DNA of 64,000 nt from Candidatus Moanabacter tarae. Lineage in GTDB: Bacteria > Verrucomicrobiota > Verrucomicrobiia > Opitutales > UBA2987. The first letter of the stretch is position 1. Every line of letters begins with the position of its first letter. The notes under the pieces were generated by a model. That model ran no database searches and was not told the origin of the DNA. It saw only the letters and a list, made by a program, of their open reading frames with translations. Where the stretch lies: NCBI GenBank assembly GCA_003226295.1, contig CP029803.1, forward strand, positions 2,299,001 to 2,363,000, written 5' to 3'. Shown here piece after piece: positions 55,786 through 63,916 of the stretch. The translations under genes were made by a program, and so were the position numbers.

Positions 55786-55871
55786 ACCCACTGCGTAACA
55801 ACCTACAAACCAAACTGAAACTCTAAATCAGGTAAAACTTCTCCCAAATACAACTTACGCGATACTAGGTT
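55751..55871 (-). ncRNA. candidate small RNA or rsmE leader
   Basis: On the minus strand, a -35 TTGAAC (55902-55907), 18-bp spacer and -10 TCTAAA (55878-55883) predict a start near 55871. The transcript has a closing stem GCGTAA/TTACGC (55855-55860 with 55794-55799) and ends in a strong GC-rich hairpin plus seven U. Its length would be about 120 nt. I recognise no known RNA family: it lacks 4.5S, 6S and tmRNA landmarks. Because rsmE starts about 85 bp downstream, it may instead be an attenuating leader. Confidence 0.55.
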
Positions 55872-55877
55872 TGAATG

Positions 55878-55907
55878 TTTAGATCGAAGTAGGGGGGAAA
55901 TGTTCAA
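55878..55907 (-). promoter_or_regulatory. candidate sigma-70 promoter for the minus-strand RNA
   Basis: TTGAAC and TCTAAA hexamers separated by 18 bp, each matching the consensus at four or more of six positions. The predicted start matches the 5' end of a foldable segment closing in a strong terminator. Confidence 0.45.
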
Positions 55908-55934
55908 AATAAGAAAAAAAAATGACCAGTAACG

Positions 55935-55963
55935 GTTCACTGGCAGCGTTCACAACAGTTCAC
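55935..55963 (-). repeat. three direct repeats GTGAAC upstream of the RNA promoter
   Basis: Plus-strand GTTCAC at 55935, 55948 and 55958, that is GTGAAC-N4-GTGAAC-N7-GTGAAC read on the minus strand. They lie about 30-60 bp upstream of the -35 of the minus-strand RNA promoter, a suitable place for an activator. Confidence 0.4.
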
Positions 55964-56091
55964 CCAAACTAAAAACCTGGCCAATTCTAAGAAATTATGA
56001 CTAAAGGGATAAAGAATTCGTTCAAATTCCTAGATCTTTGTGTCTGGAGAAAGGCGATTGGAGGTAGGATAGGAGCAAAAGGCTGGCGAAG

Positions 56092-56655
56092 ATGCGTGTG
56101 ACTGGCGGGCGAGCAAGAGGTATTCAGTTGGAAGTACCGAAGCGGTGGGTAAGGCCCGCCCTAGACCGAATGCGTGAGGCCGTATTCTCTATAATTGGAT
56201 CCCGAGTTTCGGGGGCGACCTTTCTTGATCTTTTCGCCGGTTGCGGCTCCTATGGCTTGGAAGCGTTAAGCCGAGGGGCCGATAGTGGAGTATTCCTAGA
56301 AAAGAATCGGACCTGTGTCAAATCTGTGCGGCGAAATCTCGGTAAGGTTTGTAAGAGCGTAGGGATTTCTCCAGACCCTTTCATGATTCTCGAAGCGGAT
56401 GTTTTCAGATGGCGCAGTACAGATGGGAGGACCTTCGATTTAATTTTTGTAGACCCTCCCTACGACATTTGGGGAGTGAGCGCCTCTCGCATCCTTCGGC
56501 TCGTCGGGGAGTGCCTTAATATAGAATCTCAATCCCGTGTGGTGTTCGAGACACCGGGAGGATTTGAGTTTGATTTTGGGGAGTGGACCTTAGAGCGGGA
56601 AGTTGGGAATCCCCAAAACCGCGCTGGACCCAGCGTAAAAATTCTGAAGCGATAG
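56092..56655 (+). CDS. rsmD: 16S rRNA m2G966 methyltransferase
   Basis: Rossmann-fold N2-guanine methyltransferase. MRVTGGRARGIQLEVP, RPALDRMREAVFSIIG, the SAM loop FLDLFAGCGSYGLEALSRGA and the catalytic DPPY in FDLIFVDPPYDIWG (about residue 123) are as expected; length is normal. It stands alone between the RNA candidate and tRNA-Gly; coaD, a common partner, is not adjacent. Confidence 0.95.
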   Translation: MRVTGGRARGIQLEVPKRWVRPALDRMREAVFSIIGSRVSGATFLDLFAGCGSYGLEALSRGADSGVFLEKNRTCVKSVRRNLGKVCKSVGISPDPFMILEADVFRWRSTDGRTFDLIFVDPPYDIWGVSASRILRLVGECLNIESQSRVVFETPGGFEFDFGEWTLEREVGNPQNRAGPSVKILKR

Positions 56656-56931
56656 GGCTCTGATCACGTTAGAGCAGCAGAATCGAAGTTTTTGAGTTAG
56701 ATAGTTGTTAGCATTCCCGTTCAATCAATTAGTATTGCTAGAATTTATTAGGCGAGTTGAACCCTATTGTCTACCCCGAAGAAGAATTGCCAGGAAGGGT
56801 GGTACTTTCTAAAATGGGGTCTACCGCTTTGGAGTGAGAGCCGACAATGAATCCGCGAATTCTGATTTTGGTTAATTCGTACCGCGAGAATATCTCTCGG
56901 AGGATATGGCTTTCCCGGTGCTCAGCCAGAA

Positions 56932-57005
56932 TGGTGCGGGCACCCGGAATCGAACCGGGGACACCAGCTTGGAAGGCTGGGGTTTTACCGCTAAACTATG
57001 CCCGC
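56932..57005 (-). tRNA. tRNA-Gly (anticodon TCC)
   Basis: Minus-strand tRNA starting GCGGGCATAGTTTAGCGG. The acceptor GCGGGCA/TGCCCGC is perfect, the anticodon stem CCAGC/GCTGG encloses CTTCCAA (anticodon TCC), the T arm holds GGTTCGATTCC, and discriminator A with encoded CCA ends at 56932. Confidence 0.97.
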
Positions 57006-57236
57006 TTGGGTTATCTTTTCTAGAAATCTCTATTAATCTTGAGGATGGTAACGTATTCATGCAATAGCAGAACCGGGTCCTCGGTACTGTTGGACAGTGT
57101 CAAATACGTACGGGCGAGGCTGGTTGAGGAGCTTAGGATCCATAAAAGTGTCCTAACCAAGACAAAAACAAAATCATGTCGATGAAGTTGTTAAACGGAA
57201 GAAGGCGGCAGAAGAGAATGATGTTGCACTTTTAGG

Positions 57237-58049
57237 CTAGCGGTAGCGGTTAATGCTGTCACGAAGTTCACGTGCCGCACATCGTGCCCTGTCAGCAAAG
57301 TCAACCCCTTTGCCAGCATAGATAATTCCTCGGGATGAATTGATCACCATTCCACTGCCTCTGGAGCAGAGACCGGCAGTAACCGTTGCTTCAATGTCTC
57401 CACCTTGCGCACCCAAACCAGGGATTAGTAAGGGCATATCTCCAACGATCTCACGGATTCTTTTTAGATCCTTCGGGAATGTGGCGCCGACAACGAGCCC
57501 TACGTTTTTTCCTCCGTTCCACTCTTTAGCTGCTTTGTATGCAATAATTTCAAATAGTCGTTGTTTCCCGATGTTGATTTCTTGAATGTCACCAGAACCG
57601 GGATTTGAAGTCCGGCAAAGGATGAAAACCCCTTTATCCATTCTCTCTGTAAAGGGAGTCAGGCTATCCCCACCCATATAGGGATTCACGGTTAAAGCAT
57701 CGGCTCGGTAGCGATCAAAAACCTCGCTAGCGTAATGCTGAGCTGTGTTTGCCACATCGCCCCTCTTGGCGTCGAGAATCAGAGGAATATCCGCATAGTT
57801 ATTATGTAAAAGATCCAAAGTCATGAGAAGTTCATTCTCGGCGGATCGGCTAGCATAAAATGCAATTTGAGGTTTGAAGGCGCAGACGAAATCCGCGGTT
57901 TTCTCAATAATTAAGCGATTAAAAGCAAAGAGAGGATAACGGTGGCCCTTAATCGATTCCGGTAACTTTTCGAAGTCTGGATCAAGGCCAACGCAGAGGA
58001 GGGATCCGACTTTTTCCCATCGCTCCTCCAGTTTTTTTTGAAATTTCAT
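57237..58049 (-). CDS. pyrF: orotidine 5'-phosphate decarboxylase (type 2)
   Basis: Last step of UMP synthesis. LLCVGLDPDFEKLPESI is the type 2 N-terminus, IPLILDAKRGDVANTAQHYASEVF holds the catalytic Asp-Lys-Asp array, DALTVNPYMGGDSLTPF and LIPGLGAQGGDIEATV (phosphate-binding loops) follow. The 270-residue length fits type 2. It complements carAB elsewhere in the window but is not linked to it. Confidence 0.94.
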   Translation of the reverse strand: MKFQKKLEERWEKVGSLLCVGLDPDFEKLPESIKGHRYPLFAFNRLIIEKTADFVCAFKPQIAFYASRSAENELLMTLDLLHNNYADIPLILDAKRGDVANTAQHYASEVFDRYRADALTVNPYMGGDSLTPFTERMDKGVFILCRTSNPGSGDIQEINIGKQRLFEIIAYKAAKEWNGGKNVGLVVGATFPKDLKRIREIVGDMPLLIPGLGAQGGDIEATVTAGLCSRGSGMVINSSRGIIYAGKGVDFADRARCAARELRDSINRYR

Positions 58050-58312
58050 TATCGTCTATCTTGAAGGCTCAGAAGGGGCAGGCGCCTATCCGAAGAAATA
58101 ACCCTTCATGCCAGAATTTTAAAGTTCAATTCGACAAGCTTCTACCTCGACTTATTCCTAAAGGGCTGTCAAACCCTCGACTTCTCAGTTCTCCATTTAG
58201 CTTGAAATTTTCTGAAGCAGGCGCAGACCTTTACGGAGAGCCTGCTGGGCGGTGGTTTCTTGCTACGCGATGATCTGAAGTTTAAGTCCGGTCAGTTCCT
58301 AACATAGGAAAT

Positions 58313-59017
58313 ATGAGTGCCAAGAAGAAAAAATCAGAAGAGGGCCCTGAATTGGGAAAGGATTCGGAGGCTGAGGGAGCTGATATTCAGGGTCGTGATA
58401 TCGAGGAGATATTGCTGGAGTTTTGGAATCGTAACCGGCGAGTAATTGAGGTGGCGGCAGGAATGCTTCTTGTGGCCGTGGTCTGCTACCAGGTGATGAT
58501 TTATGTCGGAGAGAGGAGGAAAGCAGCATTGCAACGAGTGTATCAGGAGGCTTCGGAAGGAGAAGAACGGATTTCTTTTGCCGAAGCAAATTCGGGGAAT
58601 CCGCTAAGTGGGGTTGCCTACCTTGAAGAAGCCCATCGTGAGTATGATGAAAGGGAGTTTGTAGCTGCTGCCGAGCATTATCGTCTAGCTATGGAAACAC
58701 TTGTGGATACGCCCCTTGAGGGTCGTGCCCGCTTCGGGTTTGCCATGGCTCGAATCCAAAGTGGCTACGGCGATGAAGGCGGCAGGACACTTTTGGAAAT
58801 CGCAAACAATTTGCATGAGCTTGACACAACAAGGGCTGAAGCTGCGTACCATTTGGCGGTACTTCACTGGGAACGAGAAGAATTTTCTGAGATGAAGGAC
58901 CAGCTCCAACTTATAGGGGAGCTGAAGTTCCCAGGTCTCCGGAAGCCGTCTTACTGGAGTTCAAAGGCTAATGAGCTAATGAATTCCTTACCTGGGCTTC
59001 GCGAGTTAGCTGAATAA
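58313..59017 (+). CDS. membrane-anchored TPR-like protein (YfgM-like)
   Basis: A charged N-terminal cytoplasmic segment precedes one membrane helix (VIEVAAGMLLVAVVCYQVMIYV, residues about 43-64), then a periplasmic TPR-like region (VAYLEEAHREYDEREFVAAAEHYRLAMETL; RAEAAYHLAVLHWEREEFSEMKDQLQLI). The layout resembles YfgM/BamD-like ancillary proteins. Similarity is architectural; I would not name it more precisely. Confidence 0.7.
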   Translation: MSAKKKKSEEGPELGKDSEAEGADIQGRDIEEILLEFWNRNRRVIEVAAGMLLVAVVCYQVMIYVGERRKAALQRVYQEASEGEERISFAEANSGNPLSGVAYLEEAHREYDEREFVAAAEHYRLAMETLVDTPLEGRARFGFAMARIQSGYGDEGGRTLLEIANNLHELDTTRAEAAYHLAVLHWEREEFSEMKDQLQLIGELKFPGLRKPSYWSSKANELMNSLPGLRELAE

Positions 59018-59060
59018 AGCCATGATATTGGGTTCATCGATGGGAACCCCTTGAAATTCT

Positions 59061-59224
59061 TTAGATCAGGAGGATTCTCAACGTCTTAATCTCGAAAGGA
59101 CGAAAAGAGAGTGAAACCTCTTCATTTTTCACCGGCAGAATAGTTTCGGTATCCTCAAGCATATTAGTCTGCTCCACTTCCTTCGCTGAGATTACTATAG
59201 CAGTCTTACCCCAATCTATTAAAG
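59061..59224 (-). pseudogene. remnant of a GH38 alpha-mannosidase C-terminus
   Basis: The minus-strand frame from the last base before the tRNA-Pro CCA to a TAA at 59061-59063 encodes about 54 residues including EVEQTNMLED, EEVSLSF and RPFEIKTLRI. A leucine-rich NLLE segment followed by a closing PFEIKTxR is the C-terminal signature of glycoside hydrolase family 38 enzymes, which are normally about 800-1000 residues. There is no start codon or upstream domain; the remainder is replaced by tRNA-Pro. It is too short for ordinary gene calling. Confidence 0.6.
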
Positions 59225-59302
59225 TGGTCGGGACGACTGGATTCGAACCAGCGACTTCCTGCTCCCAAAGCAGGTGCTCTAACCAGGCTGAGCTACGTCC
59301 CG
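59225..59302 (-). tRNA. tRNA-Pro (anticodon TGG)
   Basis: Minus-strand tRNA starting CGGGACGTAGCTCAGCC. Acceptor CGGGACG/CGTCCCG, anticodon stem CCTGC/GCAGG around TTTGGGA (anticodon TGG), T arm GGTTCGAATCC, discriminator A and encoded CCA (59225-59227). The GH38 remnant begins immediately after its 3' end. Confidence 0.97.
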
Positions 59303-59474
59303 CCCCATATTGTCTGGTAAGAATAAACTAGGTGGAAAATTGGAGTTGATCAACTATGAAGCTTAAGGAGAGTTCAATGATTTGAAGAGGAAAATGATGT
59401 GGGTGATTATGACAAGGTTCTGGCCGCCTCCAATCCAGGAAGTAGCTATAGTATATCTCCCCGTCAGATTAAAT

Positions 59475-60581
59475 CTACTTGGATAAAATTGTTTTGTATC
59501 TGAGGGTGTGTTTCCGGAGTCGCGTGGGGTCAGGCACAGGCCGCTCAACTCCATATGGCTTAAATGTTAGCTCCTGAGTTAGCTCGGTGGGGGGTGTGGC
59601 TAGATCATTTTCATAGAATCGGCAGCTCGGGAGCAAGTCTCCGGGGTAGGTAAAGTTATCTAGCGTGGCCAATTCGATGCAGATTGAGCCGCCTACGGCA
59701 CTCTCCAACATGCCGCCAACCCATACAGGGATACCTTCTTCCTTGGCGAGATCGTGTACTGCAATAGAATTGTACAAGCCCCCAATCCTGCCGGGTTTAA
59801 TGTTAATAAACTTGCAGGCCCCCGCCCGTATGGCTTGCTCTGCGGCCCTGATGCTGACGATGGTCTCGTCGAGACAGATCGGAGTTCCAATTTTTCTGGC
59901 GAGCGTGGCGTGATCCAAAATATCGGAGTAGTGTAAGGGTTGTTCGATGAAGGCGAGACCAAGATTATCGATGGCCTTAAAGAACGGTAGATCATCGAGT
60001 GTATATCCTGAGTTGCAGTCGATATGAAAAGTAGTTTTTGGAAAGGCTTTCCGGACGGTGCGAAGCATCTCAAGGTCCCATCCCTTAGCAACCTTGAGTT
60101 TGACACGAGGAAAGCCTGAGTCGACAGCTTGCTGGATGTTACCCAGAAGCATATCAAATGAGTCTTGAATCCCAAAATCAGCCCCTGCTTGTACTTCCCG
60201 CGTCTCTCCTCCCAACAACTGATGTAGCGGTGTTTCTGTTATTGCACTTTGAAGTGTCCACCAGCAAATCTCGATTGCTGCTTTGGCAAAACTGTTGCCT
60301 TTGAAGGTGTCTAGACGTTCGTTTAGTTCGGCTGGATTCTCGAATTGGCGCCCAATGACGTGTGGTGCGAATATTTCAGTGATATGGTGGAAACATGAAC
60401 CCGCACTCTCCGTTAGGTAGGTTGGGGCAAAGAAGGGTGTGCTTTCTGACCACCCTTCGTGGTCCCCACTGGTTGCCCTTACCAAGATCGTGTGAATCTC
60501 ATGATCAACACCGTATGCCGTTCGCCAAGGATAGAGTAGAGGCATGGCCACACAATAGACATCCATTTTGTCAATTCGCAT
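59475..60581 (-). CDS. menC: o-succinylbenzoate synthase / N-acylamino acid racemase-like enolase superfamily enzyme
   Basis: Muconate-lactonising subgroup enzyme. Catalytic KxK is in RVKLKVAKGWD; metal ligands are Asp in HIDCNSGY, Glu in FIEQPL and Asp in CLDETI; the second catalytic Lys is in FINIKPGRIGGL; and VWVGGMLESAVGGSICIELA follows. This set fits the OSBS/NSAR class rather than dipeptide epimerases. The 368-residue length is normal. No other menaquinone gene is nearby, so either the MenC role or racemase activity remains possible. Confidence 0.85.
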   Translation of the reverse strand: MRIDKMDVYCVAMPLLYPWRTAYGVDHEIHTILVRATSGDHEGWSESTPFFAPTYLTESAGSCFHHITEIFAPHVIGRQFENPAELNERLDTFKGNSFAKAAIEICWWTLQSAITETPLHQLLGGETREVQAGADFGIQDSFDMLLGNIQQAVDSGFPRVKLKVAKGWDLEMLRTVRKAFPKTTFHIDCNSGYTLDDLPFFKAIDNLGLAFIEQPLHYSDILDHATLARKIGTPICLDETIVSIRAAEQAIRAGACKFINIKPGRIGGLYNSIAVHDLAKEEGIPVWVGGMLESAVGGSICIELATLDNFTYPGDLLPSCRFYENDLATPPTELTQELTFKPYGVERPVPDPTRLRKHTLRYKTILSK

Positions 60582-60882
60582 TAGGTTTATTTTTCTTAGT
60601 GGATCGGATTGTTATTCAGAAAGGCCAAACTCTAACATAACCTGTCTTCCCATAATATAGTTGTCTTGTCCTATGTGACACCTGAATCAGGAGTCGTCGA
60701 TTTAAATTAAATATAGTTTAGGTCTGGCGGTAGCCAAATGACTGGATTTTCGACCTCTAGCACTTAGTTTCATTTGCTCCCACTAAAGCAAACCTTGTAG
60801 TTCCGCAGATAAAGATAATCAGATCCACAGATTACTCGCAAAGCTTCTTGCCCCAGCGAAGAGAAGCCCTACAATCTTATTC
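60582..60882. other. intergenic region, divergent promoters expected
   Basis: About 300 bp between the divergent menC-like and LysM genes. No gene, hairpin or clear promoter hexamer pair was recognised. Confidence 0.4.
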
Positions 60883-61500
60883 ATGGATGACTTTGATGAT
60901 GCTCTTCTCCCTGAAGAGAGAAAAGGGATCAGTACGGTAGGGCCTTTTATTACAAATGCGCTACTCGTGCTCGGGTTGTGTGTTGGATTGGTTGCTCTTT
61001 ACTTCGCTTTACAGGTTCGCAGCGAGATGTTTTCGGTGCAGAATGAATTGAAAGCCAGGCCTGCCCAGACGGTTGCACTCAAGGCTGACCTGGATTCACT
61101 CGAGTCACGGCTCGTAAAAGTCGGAGCTGAAACTGTCCGTATTAAGAATCAGGTGCATGCAGTCCGAGACCAAAACCATCAGGCGTACGACGAACTTCGA
61201 CGAGGAGTCAAAGGGAATCGCAAATGGATCGATGAATTCGACAAGCAGGTTGCTGGGATACGAGGTCAAGCAGTCGAAGAACCTGTAGTTGCCACAGGAG
61301 TTGCTATAACCAAAATAGATGCGGGGGTGGAAACAAGGTTGGAGGAATCTAATGCTGGGTATCATGTGGTCCAGAGGGGTGATAACTTCGGTAGGCTTGC
61401 TAACCAATATAATACCACTGTCGATGCCTTCTTAAAAGCCAATCCAGGTGTCGATCCTAGACGCCTACAAATCGGTCAAAGGCTTAAAATTCCCAATTAA
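60883..61500 (+). CDS. membrane-anchored coiled-coil LysM protein
   Basis: A short cytoplasmic N-terminus, one membrane helix (FITNALLVLGLCVGLVALYFAL, residues about 23-45), a periplasmic coiled coil of about 80 residues (LKADLDSLESRLVKVGAETVRIKNQV) and a C-terminal LysM domain (YHVVQRGDNFGRLANQYNTTVDAFLKANPGVDPRRLQIGQRLKIPN). LysM binds peptidoglycan, so the protein may tether the inner membrane to the wall. No catalytic domain is present. Confidence 0.85.
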   Translation: MDDFDDALLPEERKGISTVGPFITNALLVLGLCVGLVALYFALQVRSEMFSVQNELKARPAQTVALKADLDSLESRLVKVGAETVRIKNQVHAVRDQNHQAYDELRRGVKGNRKWIDEFDKQVAGIRGQAVEEPVVATGVAITKIDAGVETRLEESNAGYHVVQRGDNFGRLANQYNTTVDAFLKANPGVDPRRLQIGQRLKIPN

Positions 61501-61621
61501 TAGTATTAAGGTAGGTGTAACCAACATTTGTCTCGAGTATTGCAGAATACGATCGTCTTCCGTCCATCGCTCTTCCTCGTGTGTATTGCGGGGCCAATTA
61601 GCTGATTCCATCTGTTTTCAC

Positions 61622-62248
61622 CTAGGGTGATAACCGCACTATATCCCAGGAACCAACATCGCACCATCTGTATCTGAAGCGATCGTGAAGGCGATCCTCC
61701 CGCCCTTGCCAGAATTCGAATGAGTAGGGGGAGACACGGTAGCCTCCCCAGAAAGATGGGATCGGAATCTTCCCAGTAGAATATTTTTCCTTTAGCTTCT
61801 CAAAACGTTTTTCAAGAACGGAACGTGATTCAAGCGGGTTGCTTTGGCGTGAGGTCCATGCTCCGATCCGGTTGCCGAGTGGGCGGGAATTAAAGTATCG
61901 AGTCGATTCCGATGGGGATATCTTCTCTGCGCGGCCCTCGATAGAAACCTGCTTCCGGAGGGGCAGCCAAAGAAAGAGAAGTGAGACGAATGGGTTACCT
62001 GCAATCTCCGTTGCTTTACGGCTCTCGTAGTTTGTGAAGAAAACAAAGCCGTTTTGGTTGAAATCCTTGAGCAAAACGGTGCGAGAAGACGGTCTTCCCC
62101 TGCTGGAAACAGTAGCGAGAGTCATTGCCGTGGGATCGAGGATTTCCGATTCCCCTGCCTCCTTATACCATTGCTCAAACTGGAGGAAGGGATTCGCGTT
62201 AAGATCAACCCTTCTTAACGCGGAGGCTGTATTGTCATGGAGGCTCAT
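61622..62248 (-). CDS. pdxH: pyridoxamine 5'-phosphate oxidase
   Basis: FMN enzyme making pyridoxal phosphate. NPFLQFEQWYKEAGESEILDPTAMTLATVSSRGRPSSRTVLLKDFNQNGFVFFTNYESRKATEIAGNPF is the expected N-terminal half with FMN-binding R-T-V-L-L-K. The C-terminus is SFWGGYRVSPYSFEFWQGREDRLHDRFRY. The 208-residue length is normal. It stands alone on the minus strand. Confidence 0.96.
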   Translation of the reverse strand: MSLHDNTASALRRVDLNANPFLQFEQWYKEAGESEILDPTAMTLATVSSRGRPSSRTVLLKDFNQNGFVFFTNYESRKATEIAGNPFVSLLFLWLPLRKQVSIEGRAEKISPSESTRYFNSRPLGNRIGAWTSRQSNPLESRSVLEKRFEKLKEKYSTGKIPIPSFWGGYRVSPYSFEFWQGREDRLHDRFRYRWCDVGSWDIVRLSP

Positions 62249-62308
62249 CCTATTCGCAGTTGGTCTTGTTACTCTATTGTCTTAAATAGGGAGTAACGGT
62301 TATGGAGT

Positions 62309-63265
62309 TCAGTCCCACTCCAAGATCACTCCTAATGCTTCTTGCGGTTTTTGATAGAGGAGGTGGTAGGCTTCGGGCGTTTGCCTCCATGGGAGACGAT
62401 GGGTGATCAATTCTGAAGTTCGCAACCGTCCGTCGATAAGCATTTGGGCTGCTTGAGGTAGGCATTCCTCTCTTGGCTGGTCGATACGGATTCCGGCAAT
62501 GAGGAGTTTGTTCATAAAATTATCTCCATGGAGAGGAAGCGGGGCTCCTTGGTATTTCGAGATAAGGTGGATCACTCCATTGGAGGCCAGCATTTCTTGT
62601 GCTTGTTCAAAGGACTTAATCCCGGCGTCTCCACCTACACACTCAATCACGACATCTGCCCCTTTCCCCTCGGTAAGCTCAAGCACCGCAGTTATCGGAT
62701 CTTTTTCCGAGAGGTCGATGACTACATCAACTCCAAGCTTCTTCGAGACCGAGCAGCGCAGAGGGTGGGAGTCAACCGCAATTATTCGACCTGGGGTGCG
62801 TGCCCTTAAAGCTTGGGCGCACAGGGCGCCAACCAGTCCCTGTCCGAGTACAACGACTGTTTCACCAGGTTCTATCGGGGTAGAGCGCATCCACATCACA
62901 GCGCTGGTAGCGAGGGGAAGAAAAGTTGCTGCTTCGTAGCTCAGCTGATCGGGAAGAGGGAAGAGTCGCCAACTCTTTTCCTCGGCGACGACAAATTGAG
63001 CGTGTGGGGCTGTTACCTCAACGCGCTGACCTACGGAATAAGATTGAACTTGATCACCTATTTCTATCACTTCGCCGGCATCCGAGTAGCCCATAATATC
63101 GGGACTTACTGCTTCATCGAGGATATAGCGGCGGAAGAGTTCAGACCCCCGGCTGATCAAACTCCGTTTGACTTCAACAAGTACTTGGGTTGGACCCGGT
63201 TTGGGATCCGCGACTTCAATCATACGAACATTGCCGAATCCTTCGAGTTTCTCGAGTTGCTTCAT
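62309..63265 (-). CDS. medium-chain dehydrogenase/reductase family protein
   Basis: Alcohol-dehydrogenase-fold oxidoreductase. A GroES-like N-terminal domain (VLVEVKRSLISRGSELFRRY; GYSDAGEVIEIGDQVQSYSVGQRVEV) is followed by the Rossmann domain with VVVLGQGLVGALCAQALRA and AVDSHPLRCSVSKKLGVDVVID. The usual Cys-His-Glu catalytic zinc set is not evident (SRGSE replaces CGSD), placing it among zinc-independent or BchC/quinone-reductase-like members. I chose the ATG at 63265, preceded by AAAAGGGA; the frame is open to 63337. Substrate unknown. Confidence 0.82.
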   Translation of the reverse strand: MKQLEKLEGFGNVRMIEVADPKPGPTQVLVEVKRSLISRGSELFRRYILDEAVSPDIMGYSDAGEVIEIGDQVQSYSVGQRVEVTAPHAQFVVAEEKSWRLFPLPDQLSYEAATFLPLATSAVMWMRSTPIEPGETVVVLGQGLVGALCAQALRARTPGRIIAVDSHPLRCSVSKKLGVDVVIDLSEKDPITAVLELTEGKGADVVIECVGGDAGIKSFEQAQEMLASNGVIHLISKYQGAPLPLHGDNFMNKLLIAGIRIDQPREECLPQAAQMLIDGRLRTSELITHRLPWRQTPEAYHLLYQKPQEALGVILEWD

Positions 63266-63413
63266 TTCCCTTTTAGTACTATCTTTTCCCTGTCCTCGAT
63301 CAGGAACTGCGGACCCGTTCCCTCCATAGTTGAGCAAGATGATTTTTTAAAGGTGCCCAAGCTCAAAATACTTGATATTACCTAATCACTTTTCCCAGAA
63401 AATAGAAGAAAGC

Positions 63414-63442
63414 AACCGGTTGCCCCTCGGGGAGACAACCGG
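63414..63442 (-). terminator. probable terminator of the DUF5069 gene
   Basis: CCGGTTG (63416-63422) pairs with CAACCGG (63436-63442), with an inner CCCC/GGGG stem. On the minus strand an imperfect T-rich tail follows. It lies about 35 bp after the stop codon at 63476. Confidence 0.55.
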
Positions 63443-63475
63443 CTCTATCATCACTTTAAAATCCGAATTAAAAAA

Positions 63476-63916
63476 TTAGGCTATATTCTCCTTATGGAAT
63501 TCAGCCCAGTCTTCGAGATTGTTTAGATTCACCGCATCTTTAACAGATCCGTCATCCGAGCGACCTGCGAGATCACAAATCCCAGCCCGAGTATCGTCGT
63601 CGTGATTATATCCAACGATCGCGTCATTCAACTCCTGTACTGCGTTCTGATCAAGAGAGCCTCCTTTCTGGCATAGGATCCAGCTCTCCATTTGGCAGTA
63701 GCTTGGCTTATTCTCGTTCATGTAAGAGAGAAATTCTTCTTTGTCGATCCCGAGACCATCGAGGACCATTTGATCGAAACCTGCCCCAACCGCAGGATAT
63801 TCGTCATTCAATTGTCCGGTAGAATCGAGTGAGACCTTTAGCCAAAGTCTAGGAAGGTGCAGGACACCTAATGGTCCGGCTGCACCAGAACTGATCATGG
63901 GAATGAATTTTGACAT
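63476..63916 (-). CDS. DUF5069 domain-containing protein
   Basis: A 146-residue soluble protein with PLGVLHLPRLWLKVSLDSTGQLNDEYPAVGAGFDQMVLDGLGIDKEEFLSYM and CDLAGRSDDGSVKDAVNLNNLEDWAEFH, matching DUF5069 proteins that are common in Verrucomicrobiota and related phyla. AAGGA lies upstream of the ATG at 63916 and a probable terminator downstream, so it is likely monocistronic. Function is unknown. Confidence 0.85.
   Translation of the reverse strand: MSKFIPMISSGAAGPLGVLHLPRLWLKVSLDSTGQLNDEYPAVGAGFDQMVLDGLGIDKEEFLSYMNENKPSYCQMESWILCQKGGSLDQNAVQELNDAIVGYNHDDDTRAGICDLAGRSDDGSVKDAVNLNNLEDWAEFHKENIA

Larger units (their letters stand above)
55667..56091. other. intergenic region with candidate RNA gene
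   Basis: About 425 bp between divergent rsmE and rsmD without a protein gene. It contains a minus-strand RNA candidate with promoter and terminator (55751-55871) and three direct GTTCAC repeats (55935-55963), described separately. Confidence 0.6.
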
